Positions 27,669-35,960 of a stretch of 48,428 nt of DNA are shown in pieces. A model generated the notes under the pieces. It was not told where the DNA came from. It did no database searches and saw nothing but the letters and a program-made list of their open reading frames with translations. The position numbers and the translations under genes were made by a program. The stretch's first letter is position 1, and each line of letters opens with the position of its first letter. This DNA comes from Clostridiales bacterium (GTDB taxonomy: Bacteria; Bacillota; Clostridia; Oscillospirales; Oscillospiraceae), in NCBI GenBank assembly GCA_012719235.1, contig JAAYAR010000049.1:1-48428 (forward strand). Direction: 5' to 3'.

Positions 27669-28090
27669 TTTTCACCTCGAAAGATTGGAGATAATATGGC
27701 GATTTGCAAATGACTTTATACTATATCGCAAAGAATGTCAAGCAAAATGCAAGTTGCCGCCGCCATAATTGCATAATTCGGCGCAAAGCCCATATTGCCA
27801 TGCCGTATTTTACAAATAATGCGACATAAATGCCAAAACGCTATATGCTGCCCTGCAACAAAGTGATAATCCGAATGCGAAGCATTCATAATATGCAATC
27901 CGAATCGAATACTGGAGGAGAGATATGCGTTTAAGTGAAGTCAAATGTGCAGGATCTCAGCGTGCTTTTACAGCGGGCAGCCGGGCCATGTTGGTCCGGC
28001 TGCCTGTGATATATGGTGCGGAGCGATTACGGTCTCATAACTTGCGGTATGCCCTCATAGAATGTTGTACAGGCTGTGTGAGGTGTACGA
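27669..28090. other. intergenic region, about 420 bases, between citrate synthase and spoIIIA
   Basis: No supported gene. It holds the citrate synthase promoter (minus), a weak SigE-like match for the spoIIIA operon (TCATAAT at 27886-27892, 13 bases, CGAATACT at 27906-27913) and a hairpin (GGCAGCCGG 27976-27984 with CCGGCTGCC 27996-28004). A GGAGGAG site and ATG at 27913-27927 open a frame that runs into spoIIIAC out of frame. spoIIIAA and spoIIIAB, expected here, are absent. Confidence 0.65.
27715..27741 (-). promoter_or_regulatory. SigA promoter of citrate synthase
   Basis: On the minus strand, a perfect TTGACA (27741-27736) followed after 15 bases by TATAAA (27720-27715), 46 bases before the start codon. 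Confidence 0.6.
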
Positions 28091-28285
28091 ATGGATGTCG
28101 ATCTGATTTTCAAAATAGCTGCCGTAGGCATTATCGTTGCTGTGATAAACATGGTGCTGATACGCTCCGGCCGGGAGGAACAGGCAATGCTGACGACACT
28201 GGCGGGGGTGGTCGTCGTGCTTGTCATATTAATACGAAAAATCAGTGACCTGTTCGATCTGGTCAAGTCGCTGTTTAATTTTTAA
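28091..28285 (+). CDS. spoIIIAC: stage III sporulation protein AC
   Basis: A 64-residue membrane protein with two helices (about 6-23 and 34-56) and the family segments DLIFKIAAVGIIVAVIN and VVLVILIRKISDLFDLVKSLFN. SpoIIIAC is part of the SpoIIIA-SpoIIQ transenvelope channel joining mother cell and forespore. GAGGTG lies seven bases before ATG 28091. It overlaps spoIIIAD by one base (TAATG). It is the first gene of the operon here, since spoIIIAA and spoIIIAB are not upstream. Confidence 0.95.
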   Translation: MDVDLIFKIAAVGIIVAVINMVLIRSGREEQAMLTTLAGVVVVLVILIRKISDLFDLVKSLFNF

Positions 28286-28671
28286 TGGGCCCGGCTGTAA
28301 GAGCTGCCGCGATCGGCCTGGTCGGAACGGCGATGGTCCTTGTTCTCCGGCGGAATACGGCAGAGCTGGCGCTTCTGCTGGTAATGGCAGTCTGCGTTGT
28401 AATAATATGGCAGGTATCGGACGCGCTGCTGACAATAATCGACTATGTCTCGGTATTGTCGTCATTATCTTCTCTTTCTGAAGATGTTCTGATGCCGGTA
28501 TTCAGGAGCGTCGGTATAGGTCTGACCGCGCGAATAGCAGGGGATGTCTGCAGGGACGCGGGAGAGAGCGGAGTGGCTTCCTTTATTGACTTTGCGGGGT
28601 GCGTTTGCTGTTTATACGTGACGCTTCCGCTGGTCAAAAAGACGGTGGACATGGTACAGGAGCTAATTTGA
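28285..28671 (+). CDS. spoIIIAD: stage III sporulation protein AD
   Basis: A 128-residue polytopic membrane protein of the SpoIIIA channel complex; length matches the family (about 130). The segments VLRRNTAELALLLVMAVCVVI and GIGLTARIAGDVCRDAGESGVASFIDFAG are characteristic. The ATG shares its first base with the spoIIIAC stop and the TGA is followed one base later by the spoIIIAE ATG, so all three are translationally coupled. Confidence 0.95.
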   Translation: MGPAVRAAAIGLVGTAMVLVLRRNTAELALLLVMAVCVVIIWQVSDALLTIIDYVSVLSSLSSLSEDVLMPVFRSVGIGLTARIAGDVCRDAGESGVASFIDFAGCVCCLYVTLPLVKKTVDMVQELI

Positions 28672-28672
28672 T

Positions 28673-29782
28673 ATGTTCCGAATAAAAAAGACCTGCATGT
28701 GCGCTGCGGTGCTGATCGTAATAATGTGCGCCGGTTCCTTTGCGGCCGCGACAGACGTGCGGGACATAGTGAGCCTGCAGGAAGAAGCGCTCGGTATCAA
28801 TGAAATAGCGGAGGTGCTGCCGGAAGAAGTGCAGGAGACTCTCTCCGGTTTGAAAAAAAACGATCTGGACGGATCGTTCCTGAAGATATTGACCGGAGCC
28901 CTTAAAAAGCTGGTTCCCGTCTTCAGGCGGGGTCTAAAGAGCGTGGCCATAATAATATGCATTGTAATACTCGAAGGTATGTGCACAAGCCTGCTCAGCG
29001 GAGGAGTAAAGACTGCCGCGCTGGCCGGATCGCTTGCGATAGCCGCCGTTTCCGTATCGGACGCAAAGGCCCTCATCGGTCTGGGATCGGGAATAATCAG
29101 TGACCTGGATATATTTTCAAAAGCACTGCTGCCCGCCGTCGCTGCGGCCTCGGCGTCCACTGGCGCTGTAGCGACCTCAGCGGCAGTATGCGCTGTATCA
29201 ATGCTGTTTTCGGATATCCTTATGACTTTGATAAGCAGATTTCTCCTGCCGCTCGTGTACGCGTATATTGCTGCCGGCATAGCGGCCGCGGCGGTTGGCG
29301 GCAGAGGGATGGATACGCTGGCTTCTCTGATAAAGTCATTCATAAAGCTCTGCCTGACAGTGATCCTTGCGTCGTTCGTCCTATACTTAAACCTTACAAA
29401 GGTCTTCTCGGGCGCGGCGGACGCTGCGGTGGTGAAGGCGACCAAGCTGACTATCTCCGGTTTGATCCCGGTCATAGGGAGTATTATCGCAGATGCAGCC
29501 GAAACCGTCGCTTCAGGTGCCGCGATGGTGCGAAGCGCGTTGGGAATTACCGGTGTGCTGGGTATCCTTGCCGTATGCGTTGTACCGTTTATGAGAGTGG
29601 GGGCCCAGTACGTTCTATATAAGATCGTTTCGGTGCTCAGCGATACTGTATCCGGCGGCACGCTCTCGGGGCTTGTCGGGAGAATTTCAAGCGCATTCGG
29701 GATGATACTCGGCATGCTGGGAGCCTGCGCGTTTTTACTGCTGGTATCCATTGTGTCGGCCGTCAGGATCACTGTGGCTTGA
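28673..29782 (+). CDS. spoIIIAE: stage III sporulation protein AE
   Basis: A 369-residue membrane protein with an N-terminal signal sequence (MFRIKKTCMCAAVLIVIMCAGSFA is cleavable in appearance, ending SFAAA), a short extracytoplasmic part (about 25-75) and six to eight hydrophobic helices. It belongs to the SpoIIIA complex required for forespore SigG activity. Length is typical (about 390). ATG 28673 lies one base after the spoIIIAD stop. A 50-base gap follows before spoIIIAF. Confidence 0.94.
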   Translation: MFRIKKTCMCAAVLIVIMCAGSFAAATDVRDIVSLQEEALGINEIAEVLPEEVQETLSGLKKNDLDGSFLKILTGALKKLVPVFRRGLKSVAIIICIVILEGMCTSLLSGGVKTAALAGSLAIAAVSVSDAKALIGLGSGIISDLDIFSKALLPAVAAASASTGAVATSAAVCAVSMLFSDILMTLISRFLLPLVYAYIAAGIAAAAVGGRGMDTLASLIKSFIKLCLTVILASFVLYLNLTKVFSGAADAAVVKATKLTISGLIPVIGSIIADAAETVASGAAMVRSALGITGVLGILAVCVVPFMRVGAQYVLYKIVSVLSDTVSGGTLSGLVGRISSAFGMILGMLGACAFLLLVSIVSAVRITVA

Positions 29783-29832
29783 GCAGACGTCGTATCACGC
29801 ATGATCGATCCTGGTGAGATAGAAGGTGGATT

Positions 29833-30309
29833 ATGATTGAGTTCTTAAAAAACTGGATCGTCTGTTTGATGGCGGTGGGTTTTCTCACAGCTGGCGCCCA
29901 GGCACTGGTCAGATCGGGAAATACGGCCCTTGCCGTTCGACTGAGCTGCGGGCTCGTTCTGATGACAGCATTACTCTATCCTCTGATCAATAACGATATT
30001 AAGATAGATGTCAACAGAATAGGCACATACCGAAGTACAGCTATGGAGAGCATCGAGGCGTTTAAAAAAGAAGAGATTTCGCTCCGCGAGAGCCTCATAT
30101 GTGAGCGCTGTGAGGAATATATATCAGAACAGGCTGATGCGCTCGGATTTAGCTGTACTGCGGAAGTAAAGTGCAGTCCGGACGACAACGGTACGCCGAT
30201 ACCTGTTTCCGTCGTGTTGAATTCGCCGTCAGGGCGGAATATCGAGCTCGAAAAACTTATTGAGAACAATCTCGGAATACCGAAGGAGGCGCAAAGCTGG
30301 AAAGAATGA
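29833..30309 (+). CDS. spoIIIAF: stage III sporulation protein AF
   Basis: A 158-residue protein with two membrane helices (about 5-25 and 34-51) then a soluble extracytoplasmic domain, as in SpoIIIAF. The N-terminus MIEFLKNWIVCLMAVGFLTAG and the short loop before the VRLSCGLVLMTALLYPL helix are diagnostic. AAGGTGG precedes ATG 29833. It ends seven bases before spoIIIAG. Confidence 0.92.
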   Translation: MIEFLKNWIVCLMAVGFLTAGAQALVRSGNTALAVRLSCGLVLMTALLYPLINNDIKIDVNRIGTYRSTAMESIEAFKKEEISLRESLICERCEEYISEQADALGFSCTAEVKCSPDDNGTPIPVSVVLNSPSGRNIELEKLIENNLGIPKEAQSWKE

Positions 30310-30316
30310 AAAGATT

Positions 30317-30841
30317 ATGACCAAATGGAATGACACGGGGCAGAAGTTGAAGGCCGCGGCGAAGAAGTATTGGTATCTGTTGCTTCTTTTGATACTGGCA
30401 GTAGTGCTGCTGGTCTGGCCTGCATCTGATGAACCTGATCCCACAGGCGATACACCCGCATATGAAACGAATGAGTATTCGCTGCGGGAGACGGAACAAA
30501 AGATGAGAGACATAATATCGAAAATTGAAGGCTGCGGCAAAACCGAGGTGATGCTGACGCTCAAGGCGAGCGGTCAGAGGGTCCTTGCCGAAGATAAGGA
30601 TTACTCCGAGGGTGAGACCGGTAACGTCGACAGTACTCGTGAAGTAGTCATCATTCAAGCGGGGACGTCACAGGAGGCGGTTGTTGTTCTTAAGCAGTAT
30701 TATCCCGTTTATCAGGGAGCGCTCGTGGTCTGCGAAGGGGCATCCGATCCGTCGGTTCGGCTGCGTGTGATTGAGGCGGTCCGTGCGCTGACAGGTCTCG
30801 GCACAGACAGAATCACCGTTAGTGCAATGAAAAAAGACTAG
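30317..30841 (+). CDS. spoIIIAG: stage III sporulation protein AG
   Basis: A 174-residue bitopic protein: membrane helix at about 18-36, then an extracytoplasmic ring-building domain (about 60-170) that forms the large SpoIIIAG ring in the forespore channel. Segments such as KIEGCGKTEVMLTL, STREVVIIQ and YQGALVVCEGASDPSVRLRVIEAVRALTGL fit the family. ATG 30317 is chosen because it directly precedes the membrane segment and lies seven bases after the spoIIIAF stop; a longer frame from 30260 would overlap spoIIIAF by 50 bases. Confidence 0.93.
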   Translation: MTKWNDTGQKLKAAAKKYWYLLLLLILAVVLLVWPASDEPDPTGDTPAYETNEYSLRETEQKMRDIISKIEGCGKTEVMLTLKASGQRVLAEDKDYSEGETGNVDSTREVVIIQAGTSQEAVVVLKQYYPVYQGALVVCEGASDPSVRLRVIEAVRALTGLGTDRITVSAMKKD

Positions 30842-30852
30842 GAGGCAGATCA

Positions 30853-31425
30853 ATGAAAGTGTGGAAAAGGAACGCAGTTATTGCCGCAGTACTTCTATTC
30901 GTGGGAGTCGCCGTTTATCTGAACTGGGCGTACGAAAAGAACGCGGCGCAAAAGCAGGAATCCGAGGAAGCAAGCCTGATCAGCGACACGACACTTCTGG
31001 ACCTGGAGGGCGATGGCGCGTCTGCGGACGAATCGGCGGGCAGCGGATATGTTCTGAGCAAAGCTGCAAGAGAGTATTTCGATTCGGCGCGTATTACGAG
31101 GCAGGAAGGCCGTGACAGCGCGCTGGAGCTCTTGCAGGAAGCTGCGGCTTTCAGCGAAACAGATGAAGAAGTGGATTACGAAGCAGTCTCGGCGCATATC
31201 CAGAGCCTTGCGGATTATGCGATGAAAGAAGCTCAGATCGATACTTTGATAATGGCAAAAGGTTTTGCGGACTGTGTCACGATAATGAGTGAAGACGCCC
31301 TGACAGTTATCGTGGCCGCTCCCGAAGAAGGACTGAGCACCGAGGACGTGGCGAAGATCACCGACATCGCCACATCCGAGTCGGGGTACAGCGCGGCGGT
31401 GCTGAAAATAATAGAAGTAAACTAG
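30853..31425 (+). CDS. spoIIIAH: stage III sporulation protein AH
   Basis: A 190-residue bitopic protein with a membrane helix at about 8-25, a charged linker and a C-terminal YscJ/FliF-like domain (about 105-190; MAKGFADCVTIMSEDALTVIV). It binds SpoIIQ across the intermembrane space and helps form the channel. AGGAGG at 30841-30846 gives a clear start. It closes the operon, with a GC-rich hairpin after the stop. Confidence 0.94.
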   Translation: MKVWKRNAVIAAVLLFVGVAVYLNWAYEKNAAQKQESEEASLISDTTLLDLEGDGASADESAGSGYVLSKAAREYFDSARITRQEGRDSALELLQEAAAFSETDEEVDYEAVSAHIQSLADYAMKEAQIDTLIMAKGFADCVTIMSEDALTVIVAAPEEGLSTEDVAKITDIATSESGYSAAVLKIIEVN

Positions 31426-31447
31426 TTCTGCTCACTGTATAGAAATA

Positions 31448-31472
31448 GGGCGCCCCGTTTTCGGGGCGCTCT
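31448..31472 (+). terminator. GC-rich hairpin closing the spoIIIA operon
   Basis: GCGCCCCG/CGGGGCGC eight-base perfect stem with a TTTT loop between spoIIIAH and a convergent gene. No T tract follows on the plus strand, so it may terminate weakly or protect ends. Confidence 0.5.
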
Positions 31473-31497
31473 GAGCAGTGTTGACAATACCTGATGA

Positions 31498-32508
31498 TCA
31501 GTGGTTATCGTACCAGTGACGGCCGTAGTTCTCGTATTCGTCGAGCATCCACGCCTGCCGCATAAAGTCCTTTTGGGTAGGTTTCATTTTCAATCCGTGT
31601 GCCGCATATGCGAAACCGCCCCCGGGAGCGAATGTGTCGATATATTTCCGCACTTCCGCCCGTACCAGTTCTTCGGTGGCGTCTTCATCCATTGCGGGCC
31701 CCATACTGTCCCATCCGCCGCAGATGGCGAGTTTACGCCCGTACTTCTTCTTTATGCCGACCAGGTCGTTCATTGTCTGGGCGGGCTCCCAGGCACTGAC
31801 ACCAATGTCTATCCAGTCGGGGATATAGTCTTCACACCGCCCGCAATTGTGATGCACGACGGGCAGGCCTGCGTTAAGGGCGATGTCACAATAGCGTTTA
31901 TAGCACGGTTTTAAAAACTCGCGATACATCTCGGGTGAGATGAACGGATTTTGAGCGGTTGCCGTGTCTTCCGTGAGCATGACGTAATCAGGTTTGTATG
32001 TAGGGATCGCGCGTTTGAGAGTCTCTTCAAGAAAACTGCCGATATAGTTCAGCAGCGCTTTGACCTCCTCGGGTTCTTCGTAAAACGCGATAAGCGCCTC
32101 CTCAAAGCCCATAAACGCTATTATTCCCTGGAACCAGTTGGTGTACAGGCCCAGGCCGAGCGCGCTGTTGTGCCTGTCTACATGAGCCGTATCCTTTGCA
32201 GCGAGTTTTTCGAAATCGTAGCTGTCAATGTCGGGGTTCTTGATAACGTCGCGCCATTTTGTGATGTCGTCGAGAATGTAGTGGCCCGGTTTAGGGATCG
32301 TCGCACCGTTCACACTCTCCGCACCCACATAAGGGACGCCCCAAAGGTCCTTATCTCCGTCCCGTGTGAAGCCTCTCATGAAACTGATCAGTATTGTTGT
32401 CGTCGGAGAGACTCCTCTGCTGCCGTCGTCGCCGATGCCCCCGTATCTCGGGAGCCATTCCGGCATCTCGCCTTTGAAAACCCTTAAGATGTTTTCTCTT
32501 TCCGTCAA
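31498..32508 (-). CDS. URO-D-family protein, MtaA/CmuA-like methyltransferase homologue
   Basis: A 336-residue TIM-barrel protein of the uroporphyrinogen decarboxylase superfamily. It has the zinc-binding HxCG motif (HHNCGRCEDYIPD) found in corrinoid:coenzyme M or folate-linked methyltransferases such as MtaA and CmuA and not in true HemE, plus the family helix FISPEMYREFLKPCYKRY. It probably handles methyl groups from a methylated substrate with a corrinoid protein partner, but no corrinoid protein is adjacent. The start is TTG 32508, set by GGGAGGT seven bases upstream; a longer frame to 32562 passes through that site. It is 24-30 percent-like in appearance to the second URO-D protein here only by eye; both keep the HxCG site. 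Substrate unknown. Confidence 0.82.
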   Translation of the reverse strand: MTERENILRVFKGEMPEWLPRYGGIGDDGSRGVSPTTTILISFMRGFTRDGDKDLWGVPYVGAESVNGATIPKPGHYILDDITKWRDVIKNPDIDSYDFEKLAAKDTAHVDRHNSALGLGLYTNWFQGIIAFMGFEEALIAFYEEPEEVKALLNYIGSFLEETLKRAIPTYKPDYVMLTEDTATAQNPFISPEMYREFLKPCYKRYCDIALNAGLPVVHHNCGRCEDYIPDWIDIGVSAWEPAQTMNDLVGIKKKYGRKLAICGGWDSMGPAMDEDATEELVRAEVRKYIDTFAPGGGFAYAAHGLKMKPTQKDFMRQAWMLDEYENYGRHWYDNH

Positions 32509-32540
32509 CGTGTTTACCTCCCTCAGTTTATAGTGCCGCT

Positions 32541-32559
32541 TATGAAAATTCCTTTCATA
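32541..32559. promoter_or_regulatory. inverted repeat upstream of the first URO-D-family gene
   Basis: TATGAAA and TTTCATA face each other across five bases, about 35 bases before the TTG start. It could be an operator or leader hairpin; no regulator is known. Confidence 0.25.
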
Positions 32560-32702
32560 CAACTTACAGCGGAACTGTTTGCAATTGTAACCGAGACGTT
32601 TATACCACCGTTTGCTGCCGGAGGTCTAATGTTATGGGATATCCAATGTACGGAATTGCGAATGTTCGCTCCGTCGCTTCGGGTTAAGAACAAACCGTAG
32701 TT

Positions 32703-34448
32703 TTACCTGTATACCGTAACACCCTGTTCTTCAAGAGTGGAGATAAGCAGTGTGTCCGAATTGCCGAATGCCCTTACTGTCCTTAGTTTCGGGCACTTGG
32801 TGAGCGGTTCGAGTGAAGTGACGGCGTTGTACTCTATATTGAGCATCTCCAGAGACGGGAGACCTCCGGCACTTTTCAGATTCGAGATCGAATTGTTTGC
32901 AAGAAGCAGCTCTGACAGCGAGACCATCCCGGACATATCCTCCGGCAGGGCAACGATATCGTTCGACGTGAGATCGAGAGCTCTCAATGCACCGAGTTTC
33001 GCGACAGGGGAGATGTCGCTTATGCGGTTTCGCGCCAGGATCGCTGTCTGCAGTTTTCCGCAGCCGGCCAGAGGGGCAAGAGAGATGATATGGTTGCTCT
33101 CGCAGCTGAGATTGACCAGGCTTTCACATTCTGATATGGGGGTGATATCCTCGACGGCGCAGTAGTCAAATTTCAGGTTTACAAGGGCTGTGAGGCCGCG
33201 CAGCGCAGAAATATCAGACAAAAGAAGATAACTGATATCGAGCGTGTGCAGTTTTTTCATGCCGGACAGCGCGTCAATGGAGGTTATGGCGTTAGCGCTG
33301 AGGTTCAGTTCGCGCATACCGGTTATCTGCGCCAGCGGCTCAACAGTCTGGATGCTGTTGCCGCTGAGGTTCAATATCTTAAGTGAAGTACATCCCGACA
33401 ATGCCTCAACGGACGCGATCTGATTGTTTGACAGATCAAGTGTAATAAGTTTGCTGAGGTTTGACAGATTAGTCAGATCCGCAGTCGTCAGAGCGCAGCC
33501 GGATGCGCTCAGTTCTGTCAGGGCAGTAAGATTTGATAGAAACGTCCAGTCAAATCCGGCAGCACCGTTGACGTTAAGCGACATCAGTGATTCAAACATC
33601 GACAGGTCATCCAGCGTCGTTATGCCCTCCGGGAGAGTTCCGTTCTCATCCGGCAGCGATAGCGAGGTAACGGCTTTCAGGTCGTCTGTTGTTATCACAC
33701 GTCCGTCATCAAATCCAAGCTGCTTCCTGGCGAGAGATTCGATAGTCCTGTCTTTAAAGCTGGCTACTTCACTCACGCCTTCAAGATGATACTCATATCG
33801 CGATGCGGCACTCACGAGACCGTTCTCGTCGACCGAAACAGCCAGCAGGACGGAGTCACCGACGTTTGGGGTATAGGTCGCGGTTTCTGTCAATGTGGCC
33901 GTCGACGGGAATTCTCCGTTCAACCCGATACATACGCCGATTCCGCTGCCTGACACCGAAACGATGATATGCCTGTTGTATGTGCCCGATTCGTAAGAGG
34001 CGGTCGGTGCGGCGGGACGCAGGGCCGCTATCTCATTTCGGACGACCGTGTCTTCTATTCCCTCGAGCAGCGTCAGTGAGTCAAACAGTTTATCCTGCGC
34101 GAAGTATACCCGGCACAGAAGCAGGTAGAACGGAGTGTAGTCCGGGTTGTTATTAATGGCTTCATCAAGATACTTTTCGGCTTTCGTATAGTTTAGATTC
34201 TCGAATGATGATTCCGCTATAGCCAAATAGGCATCAACGTTTGAAGGATTCCGTTCAATAGCGCGTCTGTAACAGAAATCGGACCATTTCGATTTGTTCC
34301 ACTTTTCGGCAGCGTCTGCGGCGATCTCCCACAATTCGCTTATCTGCTCATCATAGTAGATATAAAAGATGCCGGCGGCAAGGATGATCAAGCAAAGCAG
34401 CGTTAAAAGGATTATCGCCACAATTTGTTTTTTGCTGAGGTCCTTCAT
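32703..34448 (-). CDS. membrane-anchored TPR, CHB_HEX-like and leucine-rich-repeat protein
   Basis: A 581-residue protein of mosaic design. Order: cytosolic KDLSKKQ tail, membrane anchor (about 8-30), TPR-like helices (about 40-140, FCYRRAIERNPSNVDAYLAIAE and AEKYLDEAINNNPDYTPFYLL), a beta domain of the chitobiase C-terminal (CHB_HEX_C) type (about 147-220) and at least ten SDS22-like leucine-rich repeats (about 265-575, consensus LxxLxxLxLSxNxIxxI). The bulk should lie outside the membrane. LRR proteins of this class often bind proteins or glycans, but no partner is visible. Its ATG overlaps the pncB stop by four bases (34445-34448), an unexpected pairing with an NAD salvage gene. Function unknown. 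Confidence 0.85.
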   Translation of the reverse strand: MKDLSKKQIVAIILLTLLCLIILAAGIFYIYYDEQISELWEIAADAAEKWNKSKWSDFCYRRAIERNPSNVDAYLAIAESSFENLNYTKAEKYLDEAINNNPDYTPFYLLLCRVYFAQDKLFDSLTLLEGIEDTVVRNEIAALRPAAPTASYESGTYNRHIIVSVSGSGIGVCIGLNGEFPSTATLTETATYTPNVGDSVLLAVSVDENGLVSAASRYEYHLEGVSEVASFKDRTIESLARKQLGFDDGRVITTDDLKAVTSLSLPDENGTLPEGITTLDDLSMFESLMSLNVNGAAGFDWTFLSNLTALTELSASGCALTTADLTNLSNLSKLITLDLSNNQIASVEALSGCTSLKILNLSGNSIQTVEPLAQITGMRELNLSANAITSIDALSGMKKLHTLDISYLLLSDISALRGLTALVNLKFDYCAVEDITPISECESLVNLSCESNHIISLAPLAGCGKLQTAILARNRISDISPVAKLGALRALDLTSNDIVALPEDMSGMVSLSELLLANNSISNLKSAGGLPSLEMLNIEYNAVTSLEPLTKCPKLRTVRAFGNSDTLLISTLEEQGVTVYR

Positions 34449-35887
34449 GCGCCTCTTACCCCTTCTGCAAGCAGCTTCTGCTTAATGTCCCAAAGCTCCT
34501 GTGACAGATCTACATAGTAGTTGTGGGGATTCTCAAAACGCTTCACCTCATCCCACTGCAGTTCCACCTGGGATCGGCAGTAATCACGAATAGTATGAAC
34601 GTCAGGACTCTCATAGACGCGCTTGCCTCCGATGAACACGGGGACCTGGAGCTCCTGAGCGGTATAATCGGTTACGAGTTTTCGTTTCCAAATGTAGTCG
34701 GGGTCAAACAGATCCAGCGGTTTTGTAAAGTCCGGCTGTTCGCTGTGAAGACAGATATAGTCGGCAAGAGCTTTCCCGTTATGATTTTCGTAAATACGGT
34801 ATACCTTCTTAAAGTGAGGAATTGTGATCTTTGCCGCGTTCTCGCTGATCTTTATTTTCGGAATGATTTCTCCGTTTCTCTCGATCGCGGCGAGTTTATA
34901 TACCCCGCCCAATACCGGCGCGCTGCGCGATGTTATGAGCCGTTCGCCAACGCCGAAAGCGTCCAGACATGCGCCCTGCTGCAGCAGATCCCTGATGATA
35001 TATTCGTCGAGCGAGTTGGAAGCGATGATCCTGCAGTCTTTCAGACCGGCGTCGTCAAGCATTTTTCGGGCTCGCCGCGAGAGATAGGTCAGATCGCCGG
35101 AATCGATCCTGATGGCGCAGTTCTTTTGAGCGCTGCCCGAGAGCATCTCTTTGAATACGCGGATAGCGTTTGGCACACCGCTTTTCAGCACGCTGTACGT
35201 ATCCACAAGCAGTGTGGGGTTATCGGGATATATCTCGCAATAGCGCCTGAACGCCTCATACTCGCTGTCAAACATTTGTACCCAGGAGTGAGCCATCGTG
35301 CCGCCTACCGGTATGCCGAATACTCTTCCGGCAATCGTGCAGGCCGTGCTTGAACATCCGCCTATATAGGCAGCCCTCGCCCCGTTAACGGCGGCATCCG
35401 GGCCGTGCGCTCTGCGCGAGCCGAACTCGGAAACTGGCCGCCCCTGTGATGCACGTACTATGCGGTTGGTTTTTGTGGCGATGAGACTTTGGTGGTTGAA
35501 AGTGAGGAGTAAAAAAGTCTCGATGAACTGGGCCTCGATGGCGGGGGCGCGAACTGTTATTACAGGCTCGTTCGGGAATATGGGTGTTCCCTCCGGAATG
35601 GCGTACATGTCGCCCGTAAAGCGGAATTCACGCAGAAATTCCAGATAATCCTCGGTAAAAATACCTCTGGAGCGCAAAAACTCAATATCCTGATCCGTAA
35701 AGCGGAGATTTTCAATGTAATCGATTATCTGCTCGAGCCCGGCAGCAATTACAAATCCGCCGTTGTCCGGAATACTGCGAAAAAACAGATCGAAATAACT
35801 GATCGTATTTGCTTTTCCGGTGCGGTAGTAGCCGTTTGCCATCGTTAACTCATAAAAATCGCAAAGAAGCGTATGATTGACCGGCAT
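34445..35887 (-). CDS. pncB: nicotinate phosphoribosyltransferase
   Basis: Makes nicotinate mononucleotide from nicotinate and PRPP with ATP, in NAD salvage. The 480-residue length is that of the Firmicute type. Visible: LLCDFYELTMANGYY at the N-terminus, SEFGSRRAHGPDAA, GTMAHSWVQMF, TLLVDTYSVLKSGVPNAI, AIRIDSGDLTYLSRRARKML and IIASNSLDEY, all conserved in the family. An AGGGGG site lies about ten bases before ATG 35887. The downstream gene overlaps by four bases, so the TPR-LRR protein is translationally coupled to it. Confidence 0.96.
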   Translation of the reverse strand: MPVNHTLLCDFYELTMANGYYRTGKANTISYFDLFFRSIPDNGGFVIAAGLEQIIDYIENLRFTDQDIEFLRSRGIFTEDYLEFLREFRFTGDMYAIPEGTPIFPNEPVITVRAPAIEAQFIETFLLLTFNHQSLIATKTNRIVRASQGRPVSEFGSRRAHGPDAAVNGARAAYIGGCSSTACTIAGRVFGIPVGGTMAHSWVQMFDSEYEAFRRYCEIYPDNPTLLVDTYSVLKSGVPNAIRVFKEMLSGSAQKNCAIRIDSGDLTYLSRRARKMLDDAGLKDCRIIASNSLDEYIIRDLLQQGACLDAFGVGERLITSRSAPVLGGVYKLAAIERNGEIIPKIKISENAAKITIPHFKKVYRIYENHNGKALADYICLHSEQPDFTKPLDLFDPDYIWKRKLVTDYTAQELQVPVFIGGKRVYESPDVHTIRDYCRSQVELQWDEVKRFENPHNYYVDLSQELWDIKQKLLAEGVRGA

Positions 35888-35914
35888 AAATAATTAACCC
35901 CCTATGCGCGATAC

Positions 35915-35942
35915 ACGCCGATCGTTTAAACGTATCCGGCGT
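35915..35942. promoter_or_regulatory. dyad-symmetric site upstream of pncB
   Basis: ACGCCG and CGGCGT flank a perfect CGTTTAAACG palindrome (35923-35932), about 30 bases before the pncB start. Either an operator for NAD-salvage control or a leftover hairpin of the upstream gene; it lacks a T tract. Confidence 0.35.
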
Positions 35943-35960
35943 TATATTCTTGCGTTTATT

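Noticed and set aside
27925..28248. 107-codon frame with a strong GGAGGAG site upstream of spoIIIAC
   Set aside because: It overlaps spoIIIAC in another frame for most of its second half and its product is Arg- and Cys-rich without family resemblance; kept only as an odd ribosome site.
28663..29802. Minus-strand frame of 379 codons opposite spoIIIAE
   Set aside because: Shadow of spoIIIAE; Ser/Thr/Ala-rich and low complexity.
31498..32508. HemE (uroporphyrinogen decarboxylase) for the two URO-D-family proteins
   Set aside because: They have the HxCG zinc motif and lack the HemE N-terminal Arg pattern, and no haem genes are nearby.
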